Source of the DNA: Plantibacter flavus
GTDB lineage: Bacteria; Actinomycetota; Actinomycetes; Actinomycetales; Microbacteriaceae
Direction of reading: 5' to 3'
Length of the DNA stretch: 64,000 nucleotides
Assembly: GCF_900177615.1 (NCBI RefSeq)
Contig: NZ_FXAP01000002.1
Coordinates: 620,001-684,000, forward strand
Shown: positions 51,766 through 59,426 of the stretch, in pieces
Position numbering within the stretch: the first letter of the stretch is position 1
Layout of the letters: each line of letters opens with the position of its first letter
Notes under the pieces: model-generated
Seen by the model: the letters and a program-made list of their open reading frames with translations, nothing else
Database searches by the model: none
What the model was told of the DNA's origin: nothing
Made by a program: the position numbers and the translations under genes

Positions 51766-52118
51766 TCGAGCACGCGCACGGAGAGCACAAACTGTTCCGC
51801 GGGCACCATGGCGCGGAGCGCGGCACGCGCCGCCGGATAGTCGCGGCCCTCGGCCTCGACCGTGCTCGTCGACGTCGACCGGAAGACGCCTCGCTGCGGC
51901 CATAGGCCGTCGTCGTCTTTGTGGTTGTGATCGTCGGTGTAGCGCTCGCGTTGGTCCTTCGACGCATGCGCTGAGGGCCGAACGCTCGGAGGGCGATCGG
52001 CAATTTGAAGGCCGGCCGAGTACGAAGAAGGGATGCGGACACGCCGACTCTGGGTGGGATGGATACTCGGCCCAGGGACTGTTGCGTTGTTCGTCGTCAC
52101 CGTTGTCGCAGCAGTCAC
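51762..52118 (-). CDS. Possible small hypothetical protein
   Basis: The C-terminal 45 residues look coding: TSTSTVEAEGRDYPAARAAL, then RAMVPAEQFVLSVRVLD, resembling small actinobacterial proteins with an EAEGxDYxAA motif. There is no start codon close to this part; the frame runs back to ATG 52118, antisense to the membrane-protein ORF at 52033. It overlaps the previous stop codon by 4 bp in convergent orientation. Confidence 0.35.
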   Translation of the reverse strand: MTAATTVTTNNATVPGPSIHPTQSRRVRIPSSYSAGLQIADRPPSVRPSAHASKDQRERYTDDHNHKDDDGLWPQRGVFRSTSTSTVEAEGRDYPAARAALRAMVPAEQFVLSVRVLD

Positions 52119-52338
52119 GAGCTTCCCGCCATGGCTGCCTCTGCTCGTCGCCGCAGTCGAGGCCGCCGTGGCTGGATCGGCCCTCTTCGTGCTGGAGCTG
52201 CGTGCAGCTCGAGAGCAGCAACGTGCACGGCAGGTTGAGTCGGCGCGGCTCGACCGGTGGACGATCGGCTATCGAGACGGTCTGGTCGCGAGTTCGGCCA
52301 CCTCGACGACGGCGTCGTCCGGCATGTCAGGAGAGTAG
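52033..52338 (+). CDS. Small membrane protein
   Basis: This is a 101-residue protein with two predicted membrane helices (GWILGPGTVALFVVTVVAAV, then WLPLLVAAVEAAVAGSALFV) and a charged C-terminal tail. GAAGAAGGG lies directly before the ATG. The tail becomes low-complexity (ASSATSTTASS), so the true end may be a scar. No family is recognised. Confidence 0.45.
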   Translation: MRTRRLWVGWILGPGTVALFVVTVVAAVTSFPPWLPLLVAAVEAAVAGSALFVLELRAAREQQRARQVESARLDRWTIGYRDGLVASSATSTTASSGMSGE

Positions 52339-52668
52339 TTCTCCCGGAGCTGCTGCCCGAAGCGCTGCATGTCGGTCCCCGGGGGCTGGTGCGCCTGCTC
52401 GGCCGTGAGGGTGTCGAGCCGGTACCGCTGCACGGCGGTGACGGTGCCGGCCACCGGTTCGAACGCACTCGCGCTCCTCGACGAGGACGGCACCCCACTC
52501 GCCGATGTCGCGGCCGATCTGCGCGTGACTGTGAAGACCGTCCGTCGTCTCGCCGATATGAATGAGCCCGCTGCTCCTCGTCTGAGCCTCGTCCGGTCCT
52601 CGGACGATGGGGACCGCCGCCAGACGGACCCGATCAACCCCCACATTGAACAGGAAGGAGGAACCGCC

Positions 52669-52866
52669 ATGTCGAACAGGTCCAGCATCTCCGGACGCTT
52701 CATTTCGAACGCAGCCGCGGCGCGTCACCCGCGCACCAGCGTCACCGAGTCCGGAGCGAACCGCACCAGCGAGACGCAGCACCGTAGCGCCATCACCGGG
52801 CACTACATCACGCCCGCTGCGGCTGCGCGTCACCCGCACACCAGCATCACCGAGAACAAGAAGTAG
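52669..52866 (+). CDS. Small protein of two tandem RHP repeats
   Basis: This is a 65-residue protein built from two copies of a 24-residue unit: RSSISGRFISNAAAARHPRT and RSAITGHYITPAAAARHPHT, each followed by S(V/I)TE. AAGGAGG precedes the ATG by 6 bp. The frame is open upstream to 52369, and that part contains an HTH-like segment (LADVAADLRVTVKTVRRLAD), so the gene may be longer or be preceded by a regulator fragment. Similar repeats occur in short actinobacterial and phage proteins of unknown role. A perfect terminator follows. Confidence 0.7.
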   Translation: MSNRSSISGRFISNAAAARHPRTSVTESGANRTSETQHRSAITGHYITPAAAARHPHTSITENKK

Positions 52867-52875
52867 ATCTCTCGA

Positions 52876-52916
52876 AAGAGGGCCCGATCTCAACTCAACT
52901 GAGATCGGGCCCTCTT
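52876..52916 (+). terminator. Rho-independent terminator after the RHP-repeat gene
   Basis: A perfect 17-bp stem pairs 52876-52892 (AAGAGGGCCCGATCTCA) with 52900-52916, with a 7-nt loop (ACTCAAC) and a short TT tail. It begins 10 bp after the stop codon. Confidence 0.9.
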
Positions 52917-53012
52917 GTCAATGAGGCTACAAGCTCCGGCTCACCGGCGCGACGAGCTGGCGGTTGTATAGCTTTTTAGTTATAGAGCGCTATATTGCGG
53001 TAGACTGCAGGC

Positions 53013-54206
53013 ATGTTGCCCGTCCTGAACCCCTTTCGACCAGGCGCAGGCGTGCGTCCGCCCGAGCTGGTTGGACGCCAGTCGGAGATCGATCTCGTTG
53101 ACCTCATGGTCGCTAAGAGCCGCCGTCGGCGCAACGATGGCGGCATGATCCTGTACGGGCTCCGGGGCGTCGGGAAAACCGTGCTCTTGAACCAGCTCCA
53201 GCAGAACGTTGAGAAAGCAGGATGGGTGACGGTGCAGTTGGAGGCTCGCCCTGGCGAGGCTGGCTCACGGGTCGCCAGGCAGTCGCTCGGCCGCGGTGTG
53301 GCAATGGCTGGTCGGCAGATGACCTCTCGTTTCAAGAACGCGGCCAGCGATGTGCGGACAGCCGTTGCGACCGTCGCATCGTTCTCCGCAACGGTCGCCG
53401 GCATGACGCTCAAGCTGGATGCGCCGGCTGCCGAGAACAGAGCGAACTCCGGCCTGATAGAGATCGATCTTGAAGAACTCGTAGCGGACCTCGCCGGCCC
53501 GCTGACGCGGAACAACAGCGCGCTGGCCATATTCGTCGACGAGATGCAGGACCTGGACAGCGACCTACTGACTGCGCTCCTGGCCGTTCAACACAAGGCG
53601 TCACAATCCGAGTGGCCGTTCTACGTGATCGGCGCTGGCCTCTCGACATTGAGGCGAACATTGGCCGAAGCTCGCTCGTACGCCGAGCGATTCGTGATTC
53701 GCGAAATTGGGGCACTTAGCCACGAAGCTGCAGTCGAGGCCGTTGCAAAGCCTGCCACCGATCTGGGCGCGATTTTCGATCAGAGAGCGGTCGACCTCAT
53801 CGTGGGAGAGGCGAAGGGCTATCCGTTCTTCCTTCAAACCTACGGCAAGGCCGTGTGGGATCTGGCCCCCGATAAACGAATTGACGCCGAGATCGCCGCA
53901 GCCGGGATCGCCGAGGGGAACGCCGACCTCGACCAGGGATTCTTCCCTGCACGATGGGATCGCACAACTGCCGGAGAGCGACACTACCTCCGCGCCATGG
54001 TTGCAGTCGGAGGAAATACGGCGAGCACCACCGCCGTGGCGGAGTACCTGGGAGTCGTATCATCGGCGCTCAGCCCGGCCCGACAATCTCTCATCAGCAA
54101 GGGCATCATTTATGCGGAACGACGGGGCTACGTTAGCTTCACGGTGCCAAACATGGACGCGTTCATCCTTCGACAACCGAACGTCGACGACGAGGATGAT
54201 GAATGA
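53013..54206 (+). CDS. AAA ATPase (ORC/STAND-like) with C-terminal winged-helix region
   Basis: This 397-residue protein starts with PFRPGAGVRPPELVGRQSEI, the usual lead-in of AAA_16-type ATPases. Walker A is GLRGVGKT (49-56) and Walker B LAIFVDEMQDL (171-181). After the ATPase lid, residues 320-385 look like a winged helix (NTASTTAVAEYLGVVSSALS, SLISKGIIYAERRGYVSFTV). Such orphan ATPases often pair with nucleases; a PIN-domain gene lies directly downstream in opposite orientation. AT-rich TATAGAGCGCTATA just upstream may be its promoter or operator. Confidence 0.8.
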   Translation: MLPVLNPFRPGAGVRPPELVGRQSEIDLVDLMVAKSRRRRNDGGMILYGLRGVGKTVLLNQLQQNVEKAGWVTVQLEARPGEAGSRVARQSLGRGVAMAGRQMTSRFKNAASDVRTAVATVASFSATVAGMTLKLDAPAAENRANSGLIEIDLEELVADLAGPLTRNNSALAIFVDEMQDLDSDLLTALLAVQHKASQSEWPFYVIGAGLSTLRRTLAEARSYAERFVIREIGALSHEAAVEAVAKPATDLGAIFDQRAVDLIVGEAKGYPFFLQTYGKAVWDLAPDKRIDAEIAAAGIAEGNADLDQGFFPARWDRTTAGERHYLRAMVAVGGNTASTTAVAEYLGVVSSALSPARQSLISKGIIYAERRGYVSFTVPNMDAFILRQPNVDDEDDE

Positions 54207-54224
54207 TCAGCAGGAGAAGGGGCG

Positions 54225-55238
54225 TCAGCTGCTCTCGGGGGAAGGTCTTTGGCGTTCGTCCAGACCCCGTACCTCCAGCTCGCTTTGCCGGCTAAGCCCG
54301 CTCGTCTCCGACTCGACTTCGCCCCGCCACCGCACACGCAGATCCCATCGCGCTGACATCTGCGTGAAGTCCGTCTCGCCTCCGCGCTCGTCATGGATCA
54401 CAAGTACCTCGGCGTCCACATCTGCGATGGCGTCTACACCGATCTCGTAGACCGTCGTGCCGTATCTCTTCTTGACTTCGAGCGTGTCGAAGCGAAGGTC
54501 TACGCCACCGACGATCTGCACTTGGGCGTAATCCACTCCGGGCGGGCTCCATCGCGTGATGTCCTTGTGCGCAAGGTCGAGCGTGAGCCGATCGATGATC
54601 TGCCGAGTGCTCAGATCGAGATCGGACAGATCGAAGTCACCGCTCTCATACTCGCCTGGGAAAGCTAAACTCCCGATCGAACGCAGAACCGTGAGTTCAG
54701 CACCCGTTTCTGCATGTAGCTCTTCGGCAAGTATGCTCTTTTGCTTCGTGAACACGCCGTCATCGGATAGAAGTATCAAGTCGGAGAAGGGCGGTTCGCC
54801 GACCTGCTCGAGGGCGGTGAGCCATATTAGCGTGTCCCGGTACCCGCCCCCGTCATCGTCGAAGGGCGGCGTCCGATTCACCGCTCGTTCAGTTAGTTCG
54901 AGATGGCTGTGTTCGGATGGGTCGACGACCTCAATGCCGACTTCTCGAAGCCGCGCGCGCAAGATCGACTCGTATGCGTTGGCTTCGTCTCGGTAGACGT
55001 TCAACAGTTCTTCCGCTGCGCCCTTCGCTCTCTGTGTCGACTTGCGAATGATGGATCGGACCTGCCGCGCCTTCTCGGTGCGCTCACGGCGATATCCGCC
55101 GATTGCCTCCAGTAGTGCAACCTCCGGTAGCACAAGGCGTAGCCGGTGTGAAGCAATCTCGTCCTGCGCTACTCTCCACTTGCGCTGGCGAAGTAGGGGG
55201 TCGTTGACGATGATGTTGGCGTCGACGATGACCAGCAT
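54225..55238 (-). CDS. PIN-domain protein (PIN_4/DUF4935-like)
   Basis: This is a 337-residue protein. The N-terminal 175 residues are a PIN domain with the expected acidic residues: D6 (IVDANI), E39/E44 (LPEVALLE), D135 (GYRDTLIW) and D159/D160 (LLSDDGVF). The C-terminal part is a beta-rich domain (VQIVGGVDLRFDTLEV, VRWRGEVESE). PIN domains cut RNA; long members of this kind occur in defence loci. GGGGGA precedes the ATG. It is convergent with the AAA ATPase, with only 18 bp between the stops. Confidence 0.85.
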   Translation of the reverse strand: MLVIVDANIIVNDPLLRQRKWRVAQDEIASHRLRLVLPEVALLEAIGGYRRERTEKARQVRSIIRKSTQRAKGAAEELLNVYRDEANAYESILRARLREVGIEVVDPSEHSHLELTERAVNRTPPFDDDGGGYRDTLIWLTALEQVGEPPFSDLILLSDDGVFTKQKSILAEELHAETGAELTVLRSIGSLAFPGEYESGDFDLSDLDLSTRQIIDRLTLDLAHKDITRWSPPGVDYAQVQIVGGVDLRFDTLEVKKRYGTTVYEIGVDAIADVDAEVLVIHDERGGETDFTQMSARWDLRVRWRGEVESETSGLSRQSELEVRGLDERQRPSPESS

Positions 55239-55347
55239 GATCCCCCCTCAGAGCCGCCCACAGGCGGTCGGATCAAATATGACGACTCCCCGAACGAGGA
55301 AGCCGCAGACTGTCACGGCCGAGATGATCGGTCATATTCAGATAAGG

Positions 55348-55740
55348 CTATCTACAGGCTTGGTGCTTCGGCGCCGGGCCTGTTTCTATTCGAACCACGT
55401 CTTCACTAGGACAGCGTGAATCGCGCCGTCGCCGCCCGATGTCGTCCCACGACTTCGCGATGTCCGGCTCCTTCTCCACGGTCATCGCATCCTGCATCGT
55501 GGCCACCCAGTGCTCTGTCAGGACATGGACCTCGACGTAGAACGTGCGAGATGCGCCTGTCGGAAACGACGCGGTGCTGGTATCGAAGCCGACCGCGGCG
55601 TGGAATGCTCGCGTGCTGCCCTCGTTCTCCCCCCGAGTGATCTCGACGTGGGTCACATCGACCGACCCAGAACGGATTTCAACGACAACAGGAATGCTGG
55701 GCCCGCCGTCGGGGTTCGCGGTCTTGAGGAGCTTCACCAT
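55348..55740 (-). CDS. Hypothetical protein
   Basis: This is a 130-residue protein beginning MVKLLKTANPDGGPSIPVVV with a beta-rich body (VDVTHVEITRGENEG, RTFYVEVHVLTEHWVATMQD) and a basic C-terminus. It contains no signal peptide or known motif. There is no strong ribosome-binding site. It reads in the same direction as the PIN gene, 110 bp upstream of it, and might be co-transcribed. Confidence 0.48.
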   Translation of the reverse strand: MVKLLKTANPDGGPSIPVVVEIRSGSVDVTHVEITRGENEGSTRAFHAAVGFDTSTASFPTGASRTFYVEVHVLTEHWVATMQDAMTVEKEPDIAKSWDDIGRRRRDSRCPSEDVVRIETGPAPKHQACR

Positions 55741-56340
55741 GAAGTCAGCCTAGGCGAGCTCGTCGACGACACGCCCGGAGTGCCGAGCATGATCAACGCG
55801 TGCCGTCGATGCGACGGACTGTTCACGTCGAAGCTGAATCCGACGCTCACGGCCATGGCCCAATCATTCGGACATGCCGCGGTGCTCTACGGCCCCGGAA
55901 TCTCCGTCGGCATCACGAGTACGACGGAGCTACGGTCGGCCTCGACCCGACGCAGATTGCACGGGGGCTCAAGCAAAGCGGAGTTGCTGCGCGGCAGAGG
56001 CCGGCGTGGTACTTGCGGATGATTCATTCAACGGCGTCTCATCTCTCCACGCGTGGACCTCGCCGCGGAGCGCCACCAGATGGCCCCATCGCGGCCTCAG
56101 ATCCGCGGAATCACGCGGGCCTGTTCGGAGCGACACTTTGTGCTGGAAACCGCGGCGACACTTTACGTTGGAAACCCGCTCGTTCACTGGCCCCGCGGCG
56201 ACACTTTGCGTGCGCGTTCACATGTAGACGAGCTCGCCCTCATGTCACTTTCCTTACAAACGGTCCCGATCAATATCGGTGGGCTGCGGAAAACTTCTAC
56301 TCAGCAGCCCGGAAGGTAAGTTTCGCCTGACAGGCTTACA
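55741..56340. other. Gene-poor stretch containing repeat copy B
   Basis: The part at 55780-55950 has a short coding-like plus frame (INACRRCDGLFTSKLNPTLT, AMAQSFGHAAVLYGPGISVG) without a start or known family, perhaps a gene remnant. Copy B of the dispersed repeat fills 56069-56260. Confidence 0.4.
56069..56260 (+). repeat. Dispersed repeat, copy B
   Basis: This is closely similar to copy A from AGCGCCACCAGATG onward, with GCGACACTTT motifs at 56130, 56155 and 56198 (spacing 25 and 43 bp) and a GTTCACA at the same relative position. The inverted right-hand motifs of copy A are only weakly recognisable here. Confidence 0.65.
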
Positions 56341-56676
56341 ATGTTCTCGAACAGCCCTCTTGGCGTCCTCGTGCCAATTTCGGGCATCGACGGTCGCTTC
56401 AATTGGGCGTTCTCACACGCGGCATTTGTTGCCGAGCCGCTCGGTGACGAACCGCCACTGGCGGCCACCACGTGGCACACGATCACTCGCGCAAGCCGCG
56501 CACTCGCTCGTCTCGACCAAGCGTCGCGCCAGGTACCGAACCCCCGTCTGTTCCTCCGTCCGACACTCCGGCGCGAAGCGCAGAGCACATCTGCGCTCGA
56601 GGGGACCTTCGCTCCGCTAGACCAGGTGCTTGCTTCGGATGCAACCGCGTCCGCAGGACGGAGCAAGGAGCTCTAA
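56341..56676 (+). CDS. Fic protein, N-terminal part with inhibitory helix (split gene)
   Basis: This 111-residue ORF matches the N-terminal region of class II Fic proteins: RPTLRREAQSTSALEGTFAP (about 73-92) contains the inhibitory motif (S/T)xxxE(G/N) as T83-S-A-L-E87-G88, whose Glu blocks the Fic ATP site. The TAA at 56674-56676 is in the same frame as the catalytic part, which resumes as GVLNYVSA; related proteins read straight through here (xxEVLNYV). So one nonsense codon has split the gene. Alternatively it now acts as a separate antitoxin-like peptide. Confidence 0.7.
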   Translation: MFSNSPLGVLVPISGIDGRFNWAFSHAAFVAEPLGDEPPLAATTWHTITRASRALARLDQASRQVPNPRLFLRPTLRREAQSTSALEGTFAPLDQVLASDATASAGRSKEL

Positions 56677-56682
56677 GGGGTC

Positions 56683-57573
56683 TTGAACTACGTCAGCGCA
56701 GCAACCCTGGCCTTCGATGTGATTGAGCAGGGGAGATCGCTTGGAACCGGGCTCCTCGAGTCGGTGCACCAAGTTCTCGTGCGAGGCACGGACGCAGATA
56801 CCGATCAGGCGGGCAGAATCCGCACTACACAGGTAGCGATTGGAAGCAGCACCGGTGCGCTCGAAGACGCACGTTTCGTACCGATGCCTCCGGGAATCGC
56901 GCTCGATGTCGCTGTTCAAGACCTCACGCAGTGGATGAACCGGCCATCGGTGTCGCGGGACCCGATCGTGGCCGCGGCGATGGCTCATTATCAGTTCGAA
57001 ACCTTGCACCCTTTCAATGACGGGAATGGGCGTATCGGTCGTCTCCTTGTGGTGCTCCAGCTCATGGCCGATGATTTGATCACGGAGCCACTGCTCATCG
57101 TCTCGCCGTGGTTCGAAGCCCGCAGAACCCAATATCAGGATCATCTGGCAGAGGTCTCTTCCAGTGGTGCGTGGGATCCGTGGATTCAATTCTTCGCAGA
57201 GGGTGTCGCGGCGTCTGCTGTGGACATCGCCGAACGCGTCGACAGGATGCTCGCTGTCCAGGCGGCCTATGTACAGATCCTCCAAGTCGCTGGAGCCCGC
57301 GGAGTGATCAGGGATATCGCGGACACGCTGATCAGTGATCAGGTCATCACCATCGCGATGATGAGTGAGCGGTTTGGCAAGACGCCCCAGGCCGTTGCTC
57401 CTGCCATGCAGAAGCTCGTCGACCTCGGCATCCTGTCGGGCCCGTACGGGACCTATGGGCGGCAGTACATCGCCGACGATGTGTTCCTCGCGGTGACTGC
57501 GCCTCCGGGCAGGGTGCCCGCACGAGACGACCCACTCCAACATGACACAGGTGCCGATCCCTCGCGGATGTAG
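56683..57573 (+). CDS. Fic protein, catalytic part (split gene)
   Basis: This part (296 residues if started at TTG 56683) carries the Fic core HPFNDGNGRIGR (H109-R120), intact for AMP-transfer to protein hydroxyls, and a C-terminal winged-helix segment (TIAMMSERFGKTPQAVAPAM, QKLVDLGILSG). AAGGGG lies just before the TTG and overlaps the TAA that ends the upstream part; translation could restart there. Both parts are in one frame, 6 bp apart. If expressed without the inhibitory helix the enzyme would be unrestrained, so inactivation or two-part regulation are both possible. Confidence 0.75.
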   Translation: MNYVSAATLAFDVIEQGRSLGTGLLESVHQVLVRGTDADTDQAGRIRTTQVAIGSSTGALEDARFVPMPPGIALDVAVQDLTQWMNRPSVSRDPIVAAAMAHYQFETLHPFNDGNGRIGRLLVVLQLMADDLITEPLLIVSPWFEARRTQYQDHLAEVSSSGAWDPWIQFFAEGVAASAVDIAERVDRMLAVQAAYVQILQVAGARGVIRDIADTLISDQVITIAMMSERFGKTPQAVAPAMQKLVDLGILSGPYGTYGRQYIADDVFLAVTAPPGRVPARDDPLQHDTGADPSRM

Positions 57574-57909
57574 CGTGAAGGCGGGCTGTTGAGCGCTCTG
57601 GGCTCGTGGTGGGTGTCCGTTCCGACAAACCTTCCCTCTCCTCTGCGTATCGCGGAGCCATCGCCTGCATCTGGTCCATGACGAGTTTGATCGCCTCGGG
57701 CTGCTTGTCCGGCAGGTGCGAGATGCTTTCTGCGCCTCAGATCCACGGAAGCGCGGGGCATGTTCGGAGCGGCACGTTGTGCCGGAAACGGTGGCGACAC
57801 TTCACCTCGGAAGCCCGCTGATTCAGCGGGGCCGCAGTGACATTCTGCGTGCGGTCGGCCTCGTCTTCCCCGGATGTCTCGTGAAGAATGGCCTCGCGGG
57901 GAGCCCCGC
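57574..57909. other. Intergenic with repeat copy C
   Basis: A minus-strand coding-like fragment (SHLPDKQPEAIKLVMDQMQA, near 57640-57720) has no start or end that makes sense and may be a gene remnant. Repeat copy C occupies 57732-57860. Confidence 0.4.
57732..57860 (+). repeat. Dispersed repeat, copy C (most degenerate)
   Basis: It aligns with copies A and B from GCCTCAGATCC onward. The three motifs are at 57769 (GCGGCACGTT), 57794 (GCGACACTTC) and 57837 (GTGACATTCT), with the same 25/43-bp spacing but more changes. Confidence 0.6.
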
Positions 57910-58407
57910 TCAGCTCTGAGCGCGGCGCGCGTGCGTGCGCGCCTTCATCCGGTTGCCGCAGACCGCCATCGAGCACCACTTCGCGGTGCCAGGGCGACTG
58001 TGGTCGACGAGGAACTGCGTGCACTCGTGGTTCGCGCAGGCACGGAGGCGCCCGGGGAACTCGGTGATCACGCTCGACCACGCCAGCACGACCGCCGCCA
58101 CGAGGCGATCGTCGTCAGGGACCTGAAGCTCCCAGACCACGCCGCCCGGGGTGATGCGCGGCGTGCGCACGGCATCGTCGAGGATGCCCGCGAGGTCTCT
58201 GATCGCTCCGCCGTCATCTCCACGGACGACGGTCTGGAGCGCCTGCCTCGCATGTCGAAGGCGCGCCACCTCGTCCGCGGATCCGGTGCCGCCCCAGCTG
58301 CGCGCCAGGTCTTGTCCGGTCGGCCCCTCGAGACGGTCGGTCGGGGTGCCCTCGACGACCGGCGCACTGTTCAACAGGCCCAGCAGCAGCTCCTCGTCGC
58401 GAAGCAT
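57910..58407 (-). CDS. CGNR zinc-finger regulator (ABATE family)
   Basis: This is a 165-residue protein. The C-terminal zinc finger reads RACANHECTQFLVDHSRPGT, then AKWCSMAVCGNRMKARTHARR; the CGNR motif and four cysteines are intact. The N-terminal ABATE-like domain is helical. GGAG precedes the ATG. It is divergent from the alpha/beta hydrolase gene, with an inverted repeat between them; such pairs are typical of CGNR regulators that control the neighbouring enzyme. Confidence 0.9.
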   Translation of the reverse strand: MLRDEELLLGLLNSAPVVEGTPTDRLEGPTGQDLARSWGGTGSADEVARLRHARQALQTVVRGDDGGAIRDLAGILDDAVRTPRITPGGVVWELQVPDDDRLVAAVVLAWSSVITEFPGRLRACANHECTQFLVDHSRPGTAKWCSMAVCGNRMKARTHARRAQS

Positions 58408-58459
58408 CGTTCTCCGTTCTCGTGCGCCGACCGGCGCCCTCGATCCATGCTACCGTCTG

Positions 58460-58491
58460 GCTAACCAGTAAAACAATCTAAAGGGGTTAGC
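58460..58491. promoter_or_regulatory. Candidate CGNR-regulator operator
   Basis: GCTAACC (58460-58466) and GGTTAGC (58485-58491) are a perfect 7-bp inverted repeat in the 85-bp divergent gap. The right arm overlaps the hydrolase ribosome-binding site, so binding would repress the hydrolase. Confidence 0.5.
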
Positions 58492-58492
58492 A

Positions 58493-59365
58493 ATGGTCAC
58501 CGTCCACCACCGCACCGTCTCGATCGACGGGCTCGACGTCTTCTACCGCGAGGCCGGCCCGGCGGACGCTCCCGTGCTCCTGCTCCTCCACGGGTACCCG
58601 ACCAGCTCCCACATGTTCCGGCACCTCATCCCGGCGCTTGCCGGCCAATACCGCGTCATCGCTCCGGACCACATCGGCTTCGGTCGCTCCTCCGCCCCCT
58701 CGGTCGAGGAGTTCGAGTACACCTTCGCGGCCCTCGCAGGGGTGACCGGCCGGTTCCTCTCGACCATCGGCGTGACGCAGTACACGATCTACGTCCAGGA
58801 CTACGGCGCCCCGGTCGGCTGGCGCCTGGCCCTCAACGACCCCACCGCCGTCGTCGGGGTCATCTCCCAGAACGGCAACGCCTACGAAGACGGCTTCGTT
58901 CCGAGCTTCTGGGACCCGATCTGGGCCGACGCCGCCGAACGGACCGCCGAGACGCGCGACGCGCTCCGTCCGGCCCTCGGGCGGGAAGCCGTCGAATGGC
59001 AGTACACCCACGGTGTGCCGGACGCGACGACCGTCGACCCCGACGCCTGGGAGCACGACCTCGCGCTCCTCGCCCGTCCGGGTCAGGACGACGTGCAGCT
59101 GGCGCTCTTCCGCGACTACGCGACCAACCGGGACCTCTACCCAGCGGTGCACGAATGGCTCCGCACCTCACAGGTGCCGGTCCTTGCGATCTGGGGGCGT
59201 AACGACGAGATCTTCGCCGCCGCCGGCGCCACGGCGTTCACCCGCGACGCCCCCGATGCTCGCGTCGAACTCGTCGACGGCGGACACTTCCTCCTCGAAT
59301 CCGACCTCGACCACGTCGCTGACACCATCACGGACTGGCTCCGGACGACTGAACGAAGCGCATAG
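58493..59365 (+). CDS. Alpha/beta hydrolase (haloalkane dehalogenase/epoxide hydrolase-like)
   Basis: This is a 290-residue hydrolase. The oxyanion motif is LLHGYPTS (about 32-39), the nucleophile elbow VQDYGAPVG has Asp (about residue 102) instead of Ser, the acid is in IWGRNDEIF (about 241) and the catalytic His in DGGHFLLE (about 265). An Asp nucleophile points to dehalogenase or epoxide hydrolase chemistry. AAGGGG precedes the ATG. It is probably repressed by the divergent CGNR regulator. Confidence 0.88.
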   Translation: MVTVHHRTVSIDGLDVFYREAGPADAPVLLLLHGYPTSSHMFRHLIPALAGQYRVIAPDHIGFGRSSAPSVEEFEYTFAALAGVTGRFLSTIGVTQYTIYVQDYGAPVGWRLALNDPTAVVGVISQNGNAYEDGFVPSFWDPIWADAAERTAETRDALRPALGREAVEWQYTHGVPDATTVDPDAWEHDLALLARPGQDDVQLALFRDYATNRDLYPAVHEWLRTSQVPVLAIWGRNDEIFAAAGATAFTRDAPDARVELVDGGHFLLESDLDHVADTITDWLRTTERSA

Positions 59366-59426
59366 CCCGGCGGGGCGATCCGTCCACCTGGGCCGAGGTC
59401 AGCGGCGGTGCGTTCCGGACCAGCGG

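Noticed and set aside
57874-58464. A 196-codon plus-strand frame
   Set aside because: It is antisense to the CGNR regulator gene, whose zinc finger is unmistakable.
58487-59152. A 221-codon minus-strand frame
   Set aside because: It is antisense to the alpha/beta hydrolase, whose catalytic motifs are all present.
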